The position numbers and the translations under genes are program-made. Shown here in pieces: positions 35,095 to 46,482 of a stretch of DNA of 64,000 nucleotides. Source of the DNA: Tenebrio molitor (Eukaryota > Arthropoda > Insecta > Coleoptera > Tenebrionidae). The notes beneath the pieces were generated by a model. The model was not told where the DNA came from and made no database searches. It saw only the letters and a program-made list of their open reading frames with translations. The stretch is taken from assembly GCF_963966145.1 (NCBI RefSeq), contig NC_091050.1, positions 14,880,001 to 14,944,000 on the forward strand, read 5' to 3'. Within the stretch, counting starts at the first letter, position 1. Every line of letters starts with the position of its first letter.

Positions 35095-35470
35095 TACATT
35101 TTTTCTGATGAAGCATGGTTTCACCCTTCTGTTTTCATCAACTCTCAAAATCATGCAACTTGATCATCATATATTCCTCAAAATCTTCTTCTTTAATGAA
35201 ACTCTTCACACTCAAAGATCCCAAATACTCGTTCTTGAATCATTCATAAATCAACTGGATGACGTGGAACTAACAAACGGTCATTTCCAACAAGACTCAG
35301 CTCGTGCTCACACTGCAACAACAACAATTCATTATTTAGAAGAGTTCTTCCCGAGCCAATTGATAAGTGTAGAACTTCCTCTGACCTGACTTGACTCCTC
35401 TTGACTTCTTTTTGTTCCCCCATTTAAAAAACACCGCGTTTTGGACTGCAACAAACAATTGAAGATGCCA
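35095..35470 (+). pseudogene. Tc1/mariner-like transposase relic with DDE motif
   Basis: Coding traces in three frames, in the correct order. FSDEAWFHPSVFINSQN (from about 35100) includes the conserved D of the catalytic core. After a stop and frameshift, FFNETLHTQ...LTNGHFQQDSARAHTAT gives the second catalytic Asp in QQD. Then LEEFFPSQLIS, and after another shift PDLTPLDFFLFPHLK (near 35390-35435). This is the middle-to-C-terminal part of a Tc1/mariner-like transposase, which would cleave and join DNA at TA sites. At least two frameshifts and one stop make it inactive. Terminal repeats were not identified. Confidence 0.85.
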
Positions 35471-36540
35471 CATGCAAGTTAGACTGTCTACTGTCAAACG
35501 CGAATCACCATCAGAGTGACCAACATACCATGTTTCAAGGTTTTTATTTGACAAAACTGGTGAAAAGAATTATGTCTTGGCCGTCTCTTCGGGATAAAAC
35601 AAACGGACTGATCCAGATACGGTCTTCAGCATTCCCTTTTTGTGTTTTTTGTGTTCCGACGGAGATGACCCGCGTCCATTGTCCTCGTCAATTCCGCGTG
35701 TTCGCCCCTCAAAGCCCATCTCGCGGCCGCTTTCATATTCGGTCTTTTGAGTGCGCGAGTGTCGGACGGAAGAGGCCTGAAAGCTCATCCTGTCTTTGAA
35801 TCAGGGGCGACATGCGCGATCACGCACTCAAATCCTCACAAAACATTGCCCTCACCGCACATACGTGATTAAATCTATGGAAATCCGACGATGCTTAAAA
35901 AATGTGTCTCGCCGAAGAATGCTTTTGTCCGGTACTCGAGCCCAGGAAAATGAGTCGCTCTCATTAATTAAAATCGATAGCAGGTGATTTTGATTTTGTT
36001 CGTGTGGAACAATACTGCCTTGTAGTGAAATCAATTATGGATCTGGGCAGGCGGCGCCTTCCAAGGCTCGCTAGATAAACAAACGCACCGCGACTCTCTT
36101 AAATCTTGGAGCAAGTGGGTTGACTGGTCCGGAGATATGATTGTATCGTTGTTCGCCGGGAATTAACACTAAATAAATAATTTCGACACGATTGAGAAAC
36201 GAGCTCGCTCGTGATTTTGGACATAAATTTGTTTCAAAACTGCTGGCGTGTGTGCTGTCTGTCATCGAATCGGGTCAGTCCGGTGGTGATGCAAGAGCAA
36301 CGGCAAAAATTCGACTGCACTGATTTATGCGACGGTCGAAAGGCCTCTATTAAAAAATGGACGGATTGCTGTTATTTACACCGTCACAAAGGAAAGTTCA
36401 CCTGGGTATGAGCTGTTGCCGTGGTTTCTACACCCGTCATTGGTTCGCTGCTAATACAGAGATTGGGACGGCGAAAACCAAACACGTGTTGAATAATCCG
36501 GAAAGAAAGAAACTGGCACTGTCGGACCTGTTTTCACAAA
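35471..36540. other. GC/CpG-richer block, candidate regulatory DNA
   Basis: CpG-dense at about 35640-35830 and 36040-36320, unique, with frames on both strands lacking any domain. Regulatory role is an inference. Confidence 0.38.
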
Positions 36541-36559
36541 TCATTTTCAAAATAAAAAT

Positions 36560-36783
36560 CTATACAAATTGTAGAATTAACTGGTTCCGGTGTACCACAG
36601 GGGTCCAACTTGGGCTCATTATTATTACTCTCTTTATTAAACACACAACGTTTAAGCATAATTGGAAACACTTCAGACTGGAGCGTAATGGAAGTGCCTC
36701 AGGGCGAAGCAGTCATGACAAGTTTGATACCTTCAGTTGCAAATTTTCTGGCATTTTTTTTAGTCCTTGGGAAAATTATTTAG
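36560..36783 (+). pseudogene. Non-LTR reverse transcriptase relic
   Basis: The frame gives VELTGSGVPQGSNLGSLLL, matching the reverse-transcriptase signature SGVPQGSNLGPLLF of Jockey/R1-like non-LTR retrotransposons. The frame remains open to a stop at 36781-36783, but the YADD box and the rest of the domain are absent. It sits next to the transposase-fragment array. Confidence 0.65.
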
Positions 36784-37663
36784 TCTATTTATCTCCTACT
36801 GAATTTTCCCAGCACCAATTAATAACATTCTGCTTCAATGTGGCCACCAGGAACACCCGAACTGTCTCCACGGATTTCCTCTGGTGTCAATTACTAACAG
36901 ATTTCTGATGCTGAAACATATTCAGAATTTATTCACACAGTTTTTCATTTTCATCTCAAAAATGTGCTGGCCACATATCTGTTGTATTTTCTGTAAAAAA
37001 AATGAAACGAGTTAGATTTTGTGAAACTTAGAAAAGCCTTGGTTTCTTGCAGAACTGGCTCCCATTGATTCCTTCTGCCACCATAAATGATATTTTTTAA
37101 ATTCTGTTTTTTCTCCGCATGAATAGTCCAAATCTTTTTCGAGCTTCCTTACTAAGTACTCGTAGATAGCTCCGGCAAAACAAATCGAAGCAACACAATG
37201 AGAAATTTCTTGTAGTGTTGTAGAAGGTGTTTTACATTCTTCAATGTGGCCTCCAGGAACACCAGAACTGTCTCCCATTGGTTTCCTTTGGCACATGACA
37301 CATATTCAAAATCTATTCAAATTTTTGACCAAATAGTGCTCAGGTTTACATTTTTCATCTCGTTTCAGAAATTGTTGAAACACATATCTAGGTATGATAT
37401 TTTTTGCAAGAAATTCAGTTTTTTAATTAGCTTCGACAAAACAAAGCACAACAATAAGAAATTTATTATAGTGTAGAATGCGTTTTAAAAGCCTCGATTC
37501 AGATTCTGATGGTCATTTTTCAATGTAATCAACAGGAAGACCAGAACTGTCTCCCATTGATTTCCTCTGGCACATTTGGCACATTTTCAAAATGTATCCA
37601 AACTTTTAACCAATTAAGGAATGCTCAGTTTTTCATTTCAAGAATATTATGTCTATATACATA

Positions 37664-37871
37664 CAGAGTGTCCCTAAAAAAAAAAAGACGAGGCCACAGC
37701 TCCCTTATATCCGACGATTTTAATTATCTATGCACCAAATTAAATTGTTGTGAATAGGCTATAAAATGACCTACTAAATTCACGTCAGTCAAAAAAAATT
37801 TTTTCAAATAGGAACACATACATTTTTTTTAGAAATTCTGATAGAGATTTTTATTCTGAAATACACCTGTA
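37664..37871. mobile_element. Partial inverted-repeat element, one end only
   Basis: Begins CAGAGTGTCCCTAAAAAA after a TA-rich context and continues with GGCCACAGCTCCCTTATAT. The start resembles the CAGGGTGTCCC ends seen elsewhere in the window. No matching right end was found before the next element starts at 37874. Confidence 0.5.
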
Positions 37872-37873
37872 TA

Positions 37874-38246
37874 CAGGGTGTCGCAAAATTAACGTATTCC
37901 AAGTCGGGGGTTTTGTAGGGAAAAATCTCAGGAATCTCGAAAAAATAAAATAAAAAATATAGGGGGGGTCTTTACAAAGATATATAGATCTGAGGGTTCA
38001 AACTTTTCATCATGTTTTCTTCAAATAAAAAATATAAATGATTGACATTCATTTTGAAATATGATGAGGATGATTATCTCGAAAAAATAAAAGTTTTATT
38101 TTTCCAATTTTTGTTTTGAACAAATATTGGCAACTTTGATATTTTTTTCAAAGTGACAGGAATTTTTTTTTAACATTTTTACTTGGTCAACAGGATGTCC
38201 CCTACTAAGCCCCGAACTCGGAATACGATAATTTTAAGACACCCTG
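37874..38246 (+). mobile_element. CAGGGTGTC-family MITE, internally deleted copy
   Basis: A 373-bp element flanked by TA (37872-37873 and 38247-38248). The ends are CAGGGTGTCGCAAAATTAAC and, on the minus strand, CAGGGTGTCTTAAAATTATC. It is the same family as 52063-52529 but in the opposite orientation, sharing CTCAGGAATCTCGAAAAAA and GGTCAACAGGATGTCCCC. It lacks about 90 internal bases relative to that copy. Confidence 0.93.
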
Positions 38247-38930
38247 TATATGCTATTTTCTGCAAAATTATGTAAAGGCACTAAATGAGTCAGACTTTGT
38301 GAAGATCTCAGAAAAGTTTTGTCCTGCTGCACAAATATTTGTTGATTATCACTTTTCACTTTAGACACCAGGAAGACCTGAACTGTCTCCTGTTGACTAC
38401 TTCTGGCACCAGCAAAAAACATATTTGCATAAATATCTCCAGCAAGTGCTCCAAAGCTAGCTCTAGGAAAACAAATCAAAGCAGAACAAGAAATTTCTTA
38501 GTGTCATAGAACGCGTTTTAAAAGCCGTGATTTAGATTCTGATGGTCATTTTTCAATGTGGCCACTGGCCACCAGGAAGACCCGAACTGTCTTCCTCTGA
38601 TTTCCTTTGGTAAATACATTCAAAAATTATCGAAATTTTTAGCTAAATGACGAATCCCCAATTTTTCATTTTCACCTCATTCACAAATATTCCATGCTAG
38701 TTTCTGTAGAAAATTAAGAATTTGCGAAGATCTTAGGAAAATCTTGTGTTGCTGAACGAACACTATAGACAGCAGGAAGACCTGAACTGATTAGCAAGTG
38801 CTCCAAAGCTTTTCCCAACATTTTTGTGTCTTGTGGTGTCGCAGAACGCGTTCTAAAAGCAACCCATTCTGTCCATTTTTTTTCTATGTGGCCACCAAGA
38901 ACCCCAGACTTGTGGCTCGTAGGACCAAGA

Positions 38931-41010
38931 TGCAGATTCTCGTCCCGAACGTGCGCACCAACCCCTCCAGCACCTCCGCAGCCGCCGACCGGCAGCAGAA
39001 GCGGGCAAAGCGGCGACAAGCCTGCAACACCACAACCGCGAACCACATAAACGTCTCTAATTAATATCGCATTGACACAGCAGTGGTCGGCCGTGTCTCG
39101 ACTTAAGCTGGCTCAGTGAATCGGAACCACATGCGTGGGCCGAATTTTTATAATAGCACCTGTTCCCTATGATATAATGGAATACTTATGTTGGTTCAGC
39201 GGCTGTCCGCTCGTTAAACTCTCTTACACTTTAAGTGAAAATAATAAATATGGCCGATAATACGGAATACCTTTCCTATTGCGAGCACGCCACTCAATTC
39301 GGTATTCCTGCTTCGGCTCGACGATAAATCCACTTGCGCAATCATCATTCGAATCATAAACGTTGCACTTGTATTGTCTGGCCTAGGAAAAAATTCACAT
39401 CTTTTAAAACAGGGGAATGGCAATGATATTTAAATTATCGCGAATTCTTGGAATGCAATCAATGCTAATTTATAGAGTGGCTACCGCCTTAGAGGCGGCA
39501 GGTCGATTATTATTATTATTATATTACTATTTGGTATCGTGGTGAAGTTTTGAAAAGCAATACAGTCGATGGCGCCGTAACGGCGACATGTACTATTCTG
39601 TGGGGTAGGAACGTGTATTATAAATTTACATGTATGTTGATATAAAAAGTGGATGGTTTGTCGAAGAATGACGTGAAGAAAGATTGTTTTCAGTGTCACA
39701 GGGCAGCGGTCCCGGCGCCATTATGTTCCGCTCGATGGCGACGTGGCCCCGACTTGTAACTGTACCATCAGAGCCAGTTAAGGCGGCTGTAGTTTTGTTT
39801 CAGAACGGACTTATTATTATTTAATTCAGATTAATTGGGGACGGTGTTGGTGCGCATAAAAATGGCCGTAGCTCGTGGCGACCACGTCAAGATAAGAAAT
39901 AGCCGGCAAAAGGTCCAATTACGAAAGAAGGCCCAGTCCGATTGTGTCTATTTTGTAAGCAGTGATGGAATTAATTAGTGCAGGTCATGGCACTCCGTCC
40001 CATTATTTTCCAAAACGAACCTCCGCTTCATTATTCGCGGACAAGAGTTGGGACAATGGGTCCCAAAAAGTCGGTCCCGCGATTGTAACGTTAATCCGCA
40101 CCACAAAAAAACCCAGCAATTATAATCTTGACATTACGAATTAATTCGGGGTTTTGTAAGCGCACCGTGGGCCGTAATTGATTTATTTAATTCGATTTAA
40201 TTTACTTAATAACATGCCTCCACCACAAATTAATGGTTCATTGTTCATTATAAGCGCACGTTGATGCGGCTTTATTATCACTTTGATACTTTCACTTTAT
40301 TATATCTTTATTCGAGCGGCCCCGTCTGCCGTTTTAACAATTTCATTCTTCACGTGCGAGCGAAATTTAACCATCAAACTGTACAAAACAGTCTGAGAAT
40401 TGCGACGAACCAGTGGTCTTGACCTCTGCGTGGCGGTGAACCACGCGGAGGAGCAGAATGGGCGACTGGTCGAAATACCATGGGCGATGGTCCCGCTGCA
40501 CTTACCGGGACAGGTAAGGCACAAGAAATTCTTCGAATGCACCTGCCGTCTCTCGCGAATTCCGCTGCCTGACATGTGGAGGACCCGCGAAGACAAATTC
40601 ACTGATTCAAATTGCGGTTTGGGCTTGGAGGTTTGACGTGTCGAGTAACGTTTCTTGTTTATTTATCGGCGAGAGGACACGACCGAAAATGCGAAGACAG
40701 CGAATAAATTTTGTAAATGGAGGTTCCGGTGGATTTGGGCTTGTAAATTGGGCGACTACGAGAAATAAAGACGACAGGTTACAGATCGAGAATTTTTATT
40801 GGTTTGGCTATTTTTGTGTGAGTTATTCGTGAAGGAGGAGTTGGCGTGAAGAAAAGTTCAATCGGTTGGGTCGAGTGGAATTGTGCGATGACCGATGAGA
40901 ATAAGGAGGAAGTAGGAAGGAATTGAAAATGATTGAAGAGAAGTTGATGTTTAATAGATGAGTTAAGGAACGAGAGTTTTAGTAATCTATCAGTAACTGA
41001 TGCCAACGCA
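38931..41010. other. GC/CpG-richer block, candidate regulatory DNA
   Basis: Unique DNA beginning right after the last transposase fragment. It contains a TTATTA microsatellite near 39507-39525 and AT words such as AATTAATTCGGGG near 40138. Frames such as 40400-40636 plus have no domain. Enhancer role inferred from composition and position only. Confidence 0.38.
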
Positions 41011-41111
41011 AATCAATAGGAGGTAGTTCGGGTCTTTCTGTTGGCGAATAATCACGTCAATATTCATTATTATTTATAACAGACAAAGACAAGACACAAC
41101 CAGTTTAGATA

Positions 41112-41350
41112 AAATCAAAGGTTGGTAACGGCAAGTGTGCTTACTATGAAGGTGTCATTTTGAGGTTAGATTTAATTTTTTTTTACCGCTGAAGCAAAGT
41201 GTCAAATATTGTATTTTTGTATTGAAAAATGTATCGTGTTGTGAAAAAATAATTTAAATATAAAAATAATATTTCCTGACAAAAAAGAAGCACATGTCTG
41301 GAAGAAATACTCGAAAATTAAAAAATATCTAATTTTTTTTTTAATATCTA
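41112..41350. repeat. Dispersed repeat E, long copy
   Basis: Contains GGTAACGGCAAGTGTGCTTA near 41125, then TGTTGTGAAAAAATAATTTA near 41239 and AATTAAAAAATATCTAAT near 41316. The same order of blocks is present at 63660-63905. Ends are undefined and no target duplication was found. Confidence 0.78.
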
Positions 41351-42600
41351 ATCAAAGTGTTGTCAGGTTGGCAGAAAATTCGAAACAGTGAATTTTATAA
41401 ATCACGTTTGAAATATTGACTTTTGAAATTGTCACCGACTGTCACATTTGACAATTTAAATTTAAATTAATCACGTGTTTTACACTCATTAACATATGCA
41501 ACATAACCTCAATAATATTCTAGGGGAAATCTAGGGTGAAATTGAGATAGAACTGGACCAAATGTCAATGATTTTTAATATACAGTTTGGTCTTTTTCTG
41601 TATTTTGACACTGACAACTGGTTATTAAAAAAACGGACTATAGATAAGTCTCTATGACGTTAAACGTTGAACTAGGATTATCGTTAGTAAGTTAACAATA
41701 TTTTTGCAAAAGACTGGTAAACATGTTGGATTCTCTCATGGGCTGTGACCTTGGAAATATCTGCGCGAAGGCGGAGCGATAAACCAGCTAAACAACTGTA
41801 AATGAAAACTGAAAACATCGACTACTTTACATTCAAATAGATGAAAGAGAGACGACACTAATGTAACGAATGACGATGTTTTCCGGTCGGTTTGTAGCGC
41901 CTACTTGAGACCGATATTCGTCGTTTGCCCAAATATGACTCATAGCCCATGAGAAAATCCAATACCTACTGCCACACTGGTGACAAGTAAGGAACCTAAA
42001 AGTAGATTTCTTTTGTTTGTCATTTGAAAGTCTCGGAGTCTAATTATTCTTGTGTACATAAACAAGTATGTTTATCTAATATTAATAATCTTATCTGTCA
42101 TTCCACTGAAATCAAGTGTTTGACATAATTTATTTTAAGTATTATTTTGGTTCCTCGTAATATTTTTTATGTATAATTTTTATTTTCTCAAGTTTCTCAA
42201 GATGGGAACCTAAATCAAGAAAACATTTCAAAACTAGAATAAAGAAGCTACGTAAAAATGCTAATTTGTATGCTTTGGAGATTTTGGAGCAGTTTTGATT
42301 AGGAAACAAACAATAGTTATTTACATTAGAGTACGGTAGGGATATTTTACAGTGCCTAAACTGGGTTTCAGGCACGAGTCAAAGCCGAGTGCCTGATTAG
42401 TTGGAGCACCAAATCAGGTCATAATTTGACCATTATCTTCAGGCCATCTCTTCTCATTTATTTGTTCGTTAATACCGTTGGTTCTTCATTGAATTAGTAT
42501 TCTTCAGAGATTTATTTATATATCTACTTTAATTCTTCTTTCTTTCTTTATTAAATAGAATTTTGTCTATGTTTTATCTTACATTGTAGTGCATTTATTG
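41351..42600. other. AT-rich intergenic DNA
   Basis: No gene recognised; contains the inverted-repeat element at 41726-41962. Confidence 0.55.
41726..41962. mobile_element. Inverted-repeat element with TTGGATT ends
   Basis: A 237-bp element whose ends read TTGGATTCTCTCATGGGCTG and, on the minus strand, TTGGATTTTCTCATGGGCTA. An internal inverted pair, GAAAACATCG and CGATGTTTTC, continues the dyad. No clear target duplication and no coding capacity. Confidence 0.8.
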
Positions 42601-43330
42601 ACACAATTTCTGCCAATCATTCGTGAGTAACTCTTCAGCCCCCCTGACTCAGCCTGCAATTTTCCAATTTCGAACAAGAAATTGGAAACCATTCATCGAA
42701 CTACTTCGCCTTCCTCCTTTCGTGGAAATGTCACACGGTTACGTAACCCGCTCCTCCACCTCATATCCGAGCGCATTTCGAGATCTCTGCGTGAAAATAT
42801 TTAAATGAATTTCTGATACGCACACCCAAACGTGACACTGCGACACATACCAGAGGACGCATTCATCAGCTGCATTTTTTTCCTCTGATTTACCACATCA
42901 TCTCCCGAGCAATCGCTTATCGACGGTTTATCTTCGACATGTCCAGGGTCGTAAATCTGGCGAGCGCGGGGCCAGATGTCCGCTTCTTAGACGAGATGAC
43001 ACCCTCACGTTGCTATATTTGGCGAGGGGCGGCGAGACAAAAGTAAACATCCCCGGGCACGCTTCTAGGGTGCACACCCACGCACGTGCGCCGCGCTCAA
43101 GCAGCTGGATGAGGACTTGGGTCACTTTAGGTTTTGTATAGGTGTGAATGGAGCTGGCGGGGAAATTCCGGAGAGGTTCCGGAAATTGCCGGGTTTTCCC
43201 CAGGTGATGCAATCACGAGAAGAGGAGCGGGAAGTGATTTGGGAAACTGTCTCAAGTGGATCGTGTTGGGAAAATGCGTAATAAAGTAAATTGTTCAAGG
43301 ACACGTGTTCGAACAGACAATTTGGCAACA
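42601..43330. other. GC/CpG-richer block, candidate regulatory DNA
   Basis: CpG-dense at about 42940-43120, unique, with only short frames. Contains CACGTG at 43302-43307. Confidence 0.38.
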
Positions 43331-44378
43331 GAGCTACTTCAATATCTTGTGCTTGTCACTCGAATATCTTGGGAGTTTTCTTAATTGTTATTCTGTGTAA
43401 CAAAAGAATATGCGTTAAATAAAATAATTAATTATGCACCGAGGGAGTGAAGTGAATGATTTTTACCCGAGGTGCAGTTTGTAGCCCTCGGTGCATAATT
43501 TACTATTTCTTGAAATCAGTAATAAAGCTAAATTCTCGTTTTATCTTTAACACACAAACAAATAAGGTACTTGCGTTTGAAATAGTCAAATAGTATTTTT
43601 GCTAATTTCTTCATAATACATTCTGTGATGTAAGCTACAAACGTAAGAGTGCAAAACTAATAGGAAAAATGTGACCTTGGGTAAAACGTCTTTTGGTTTC
43701 TTACAAATTGATGAATCGCTGTGTCAATACCTACTTTACTTGTTCTTATCAGTATTGATTTAAACCAACAACTAAATGCTTTTGCATGGCAAATCATGAT
43801 GTTTCTTGGAAAATGTTACCCTCTTGGTGGATACGACTGTTTACAAGAAGTACAACTGTTGTACAGGGTGTCGCATCAAAGAAGTTGGCTGTATTTGTGT
43901 TACATTGAAAAACACTTTAATTATTATTGGAAGAGTCAAAATTAAAGTTTTAGAATTAAAAAAAATTACTCGTAGGAATTGTACTGTATTATTATCTGTT
44001 TACTAAATTTCGTCATTGGAGTTAAAAAAAAATTATTCTGTTGATATTTAAAGAGTAAAACCTTGCACGTTGCTAAATCGATAACTCGTGTGTAAATATA
44101 GATTTAAAAATGTGCAAAGGTTGTCGTGTGTAAAAGGGCCTTATTCAAAATTTAGGCGAAGTCAAAATCTTTCTTTTGGTAAAAAATACATAATATTCTC
44201 TGTAGCCATTTGACTACATTATTTTCAAAGAGCATTGTGTCTTATGGAAAGGGCAAATTTCAAGGGTCTGTATTTATGTTTGACGCTTCCTAAAAATTAA
44301 TTAATTTTGACGTATTTTTACGTTTATTACTTGATTACTTGGAAACTGAGGTTCAAATCAAAAAAATGTACAGAATGT
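43331..44378. other. AT-rich intergenic DNA
   Basis: Holds the hairpin at 43430-43500. A single CAGGGTGTCGC transposon end after a TA at 43865 has no partner found. Otherwise nothing recognisable. Confidence 0.55.
43430..43500. repeat. Perfect 16-bp hairpin arms with a CG-rich inner part
   Basis: AATTATGCACCGAGGG (43430-43445) and its exact reverse complement CCCTCGGTGCATAATT (43485-43500) enclose 39 bases that contain another CCCGAGGTGCA, a degenerate extra copy of the arm. Similar architecture to the hairpins at 7.6, 10.5, 29.6 and 45.7 kb, but not obviously the same sequence. Confidence 0.9.
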
Positions 44379-44379
44379 A

Positions 44380-44612
44380 CGGAATTTCGTCAGTCGTTGT
44401 CATTTAACTGACATGAGCTGTAAACCAGGTTTTTTATATATTTCTAACCTCACATTGTATTTTTGACATGGATGCTACTAATGGCTTTTTGATTTTTATT
44501 GTGCGTGACAGAATTTCTGTCACAAAAATTTTGAATGGCAGTCATAATGACAATAAAGCTTAGGCTACACAAGTTTTTTCGAATTGACAGTAAAATAACT
44601 GACGAAATTCCG
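44380..44612. mobile_element. Inverted-repeat element with CGGAATTTCGTCAGT ends
   Basis: The left end CGGAATTTCGTCAGTCG near 44380 and right end ACTGACGAAATTCCG near 44598-44612 form inverted repeats of about 16 bp. A TGACA-rich subterminal dyad lies inside. About 233 bp, no coding capacity. The target duplication is not clear. Confidence 0.72.
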
Positions 44613-45698
44613 TGGCCGTAACTGTACCTACTTTTTTTTTATCAAATTATTCCGCTTCATTTTCAATATGGAGGTTTTGTTCAACAATATTTTCACTAGG
44701 TATTATGTATTAAATTTCAACGATTTATTAAATGCCAAGGTCATTAAAGAAAAGGCGTGTGAAAAATTCCTGGAAATACCTAATATAGATAAAGATTATT
44801 TTTATAAAGCTATTAAGAACTGCACAAATCAGTTGGGAATCACAGGAACTGCAGGTTAAATAAGGAAAAAGAGATATAAAAAAATAGAGGCTCAGGAAAT
44901 TCTTGAAAAGTTACCGAAAAAGAAGTGGAATGGAAATAGATCTATTCATATAATATTGTGCTGTCTCAATCATGATTAATGCATTAATTTAGGTAATATG
45001 CGACAACTGACAAATTTTTTGTCATCAGAACTAAGTGAACTATTCAACAAATATTTTAATTTGTGACAAGTGACAAATTTCTTGACGTTATGGCATTGAG
45101 AAGCAATTTTAAATTAGCGTTTGCTGAGAGTAGAATTTTGGTTCATATTTTATTAGTAAGGAAACTGGCGCCAATAAATGTATCTTTGACTCTAAAGATA
45201 CTGAATTATTTTGATACTTTTCTTCCAAAATTGTAAGTCAAGCAATAAGATATAAAAAAGAATTAAGTTTTGAAGAATAATTTTTGCAAGCAACCCTTTT
45301 ATTGACATTGACCTAAAAAAAATCCAGAGTAACTCTCTGTTTGAATTTATATTCGTACCTAAATGTTTCTCGAATGTCGAGTTGATAGAAAAAAATTAAT
45401 ATAAATTATTAGCTAATTCTCGTCCCTGTCTTCAGCAGTGACTCTATAGTTATACGAGTTACAACAAAATAAATTCGTTAATGTTTCAGGTTGCTTAATT
45501 ATTTTTGATTTGCAACGCCCATGTGACAACTAATACGTAGTAATTGTATTGTTAATGTTTGGTTGGTTTTCAAGGTGGGACTGACATATTTTCTATTTAT
45601 GCGTCTTGAGCCAGCCTTCATTTTTATGATATAAAATAATTTATAATAATGCAAGAGATACAAACAATCCGGGCACGGAATATTGTTATTAGTAGTTT
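44613..45698. other. AT-rich intergenic DNA
   Basis: A 63-codon frame at 44668-44859 has no recognised relative. Nothing else of note. Confidence 0.55.
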
Positions 45699-45793
45699 AT
45701 TTAATGAGTTCGTGTGTAAGTTGGGCCTTTCTTCTCACAAGTGGCCCACGAGTGCCAAAAAAGACCCAATTTACACAAGAACGAGTTGAATAC
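45699..45793. repeat. Palindromic hairpin element, CAACTCGTT family
   Basis: Left arm TTTAATGAGTTCGTGTGTAA then GTTGGGC; right arm GACCCAATTTACACAAGAAC then GAGTTGAATA. The inner dyad is CACAAGTGGCCCACGAGTG. Both arms align with the copies at 10.5 and 29.7 kb. Confidence 0.82.
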
Positions 45794-46002
45794 AACGTTT
45801 TTTTTGTTCGACGAGCCAAATCGCTTAAAATCTTTAAAATTAGCTTGACGTTTCGTTTTGACAAGTTGTGACATTTATCAAAATCCGTTCACACAAGAGA
45901 AAATTCTCAAATTCTGAGTGTCGAACAAAAAAAAAATTTCATTTCAGGAGGCATTTTCATTAATTTTAAATTTAAGAACATGTCCTGTATTTCAAAGAAA
46001 TA

Positions 46003-46480
46003 CAGGGTGTCCCAAAAATGGCGTACTAACGGTGCACTACGGTGTAGCAGAGATTACCGTAAACGTCAGAAAAATGTTTAAAAAATTCTATTGGACTTAT
46101 TTGCTGATTTGGCGGTCTTTGAAAGTGGCACTTAGCACGTCAATTATTTTGAAAAATCTGTATGAAATTCTCATGACAGCTACGTCTAGTCGTACATATT
46201 GTCACAAAGTACAAGATCAGTCACTACCAATATTTAATCCTGCATAATAGAGAATTTAGAAGCTTTGGAAATCGAAAAAAATATTTTAAATCCACTACGG
46301 TAACATTTCAAGGTAATGATGTACGAATATAACTTTGTTTACATTGTATTACCGTTAATAATAATAATAAAAATAATTGATTTTTTTGTCGGAAACATTT
46401 TTTCCATATTTTTTTCATGTACATTTAAGCATCCTCGATAAGGTAGTAAGTAGTTTGTACGCCAATTTTGGGTCACCCTG
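46003..46480. mobile_element. CAGGGTGTCCC MITE, 478 bp
   Basis: Flanked by TA (46001-46002 and 46481-46482). Ends are CAGGGTGTCCCAAAAATGGC and, on the minus strand, CAGGGTGACCCAAAATTGGC, both followed by GTAC. Same end type as the elements at 37.9, 52.1 and 60.9 kb but with a different interior. A 109-codon frame crosses it without a transposase motif. Confidence 0.92.
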
Positions 46481-46482
46481 TA

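Larger units (their letters stand above)
36830..38930 (+). repeat. Tandem array of transposase C-terminal fragments
   Basis: At least eight copies of a segment encoding WPPGTPELSPIDFLWH or variants start near 36840, 37046 (partial), 37242, 37532, 38362, 38560, 38770 (partial) and 38883. Several copies are preceded in the same frame by FKS-x-D-x-DSDGHFSM, which resembles the last residues (GGHFEHLL) of the same transposase family. The units therefore seem joined C-terminus to the WPPRSPDL region, head to tail and in phase. Spacing is irregular, about 110-400 bp where uninterrupted. A MITE and a partial element interrupt the array between 37664 and 38246. All copies have stops or shifts and no complete protein is encoded. 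Confidence 0.8.

Noticed and set aside
36357..36908. 183-codon plus-strand frame
   Set aside because: Runs across unique DNA, the reverse-transcriptase relic in the wrong frame and the start of the transposase array; no single protein.
44668..44859. 63-codon frame with a plausible amino-acid mix (EVLFNNIFTRYYVLNFNDLL)
   Set aside because: Looks more protein-like than its neighbours but matches no family I recognise and has no gene context; could be a decayed transposon fragment.
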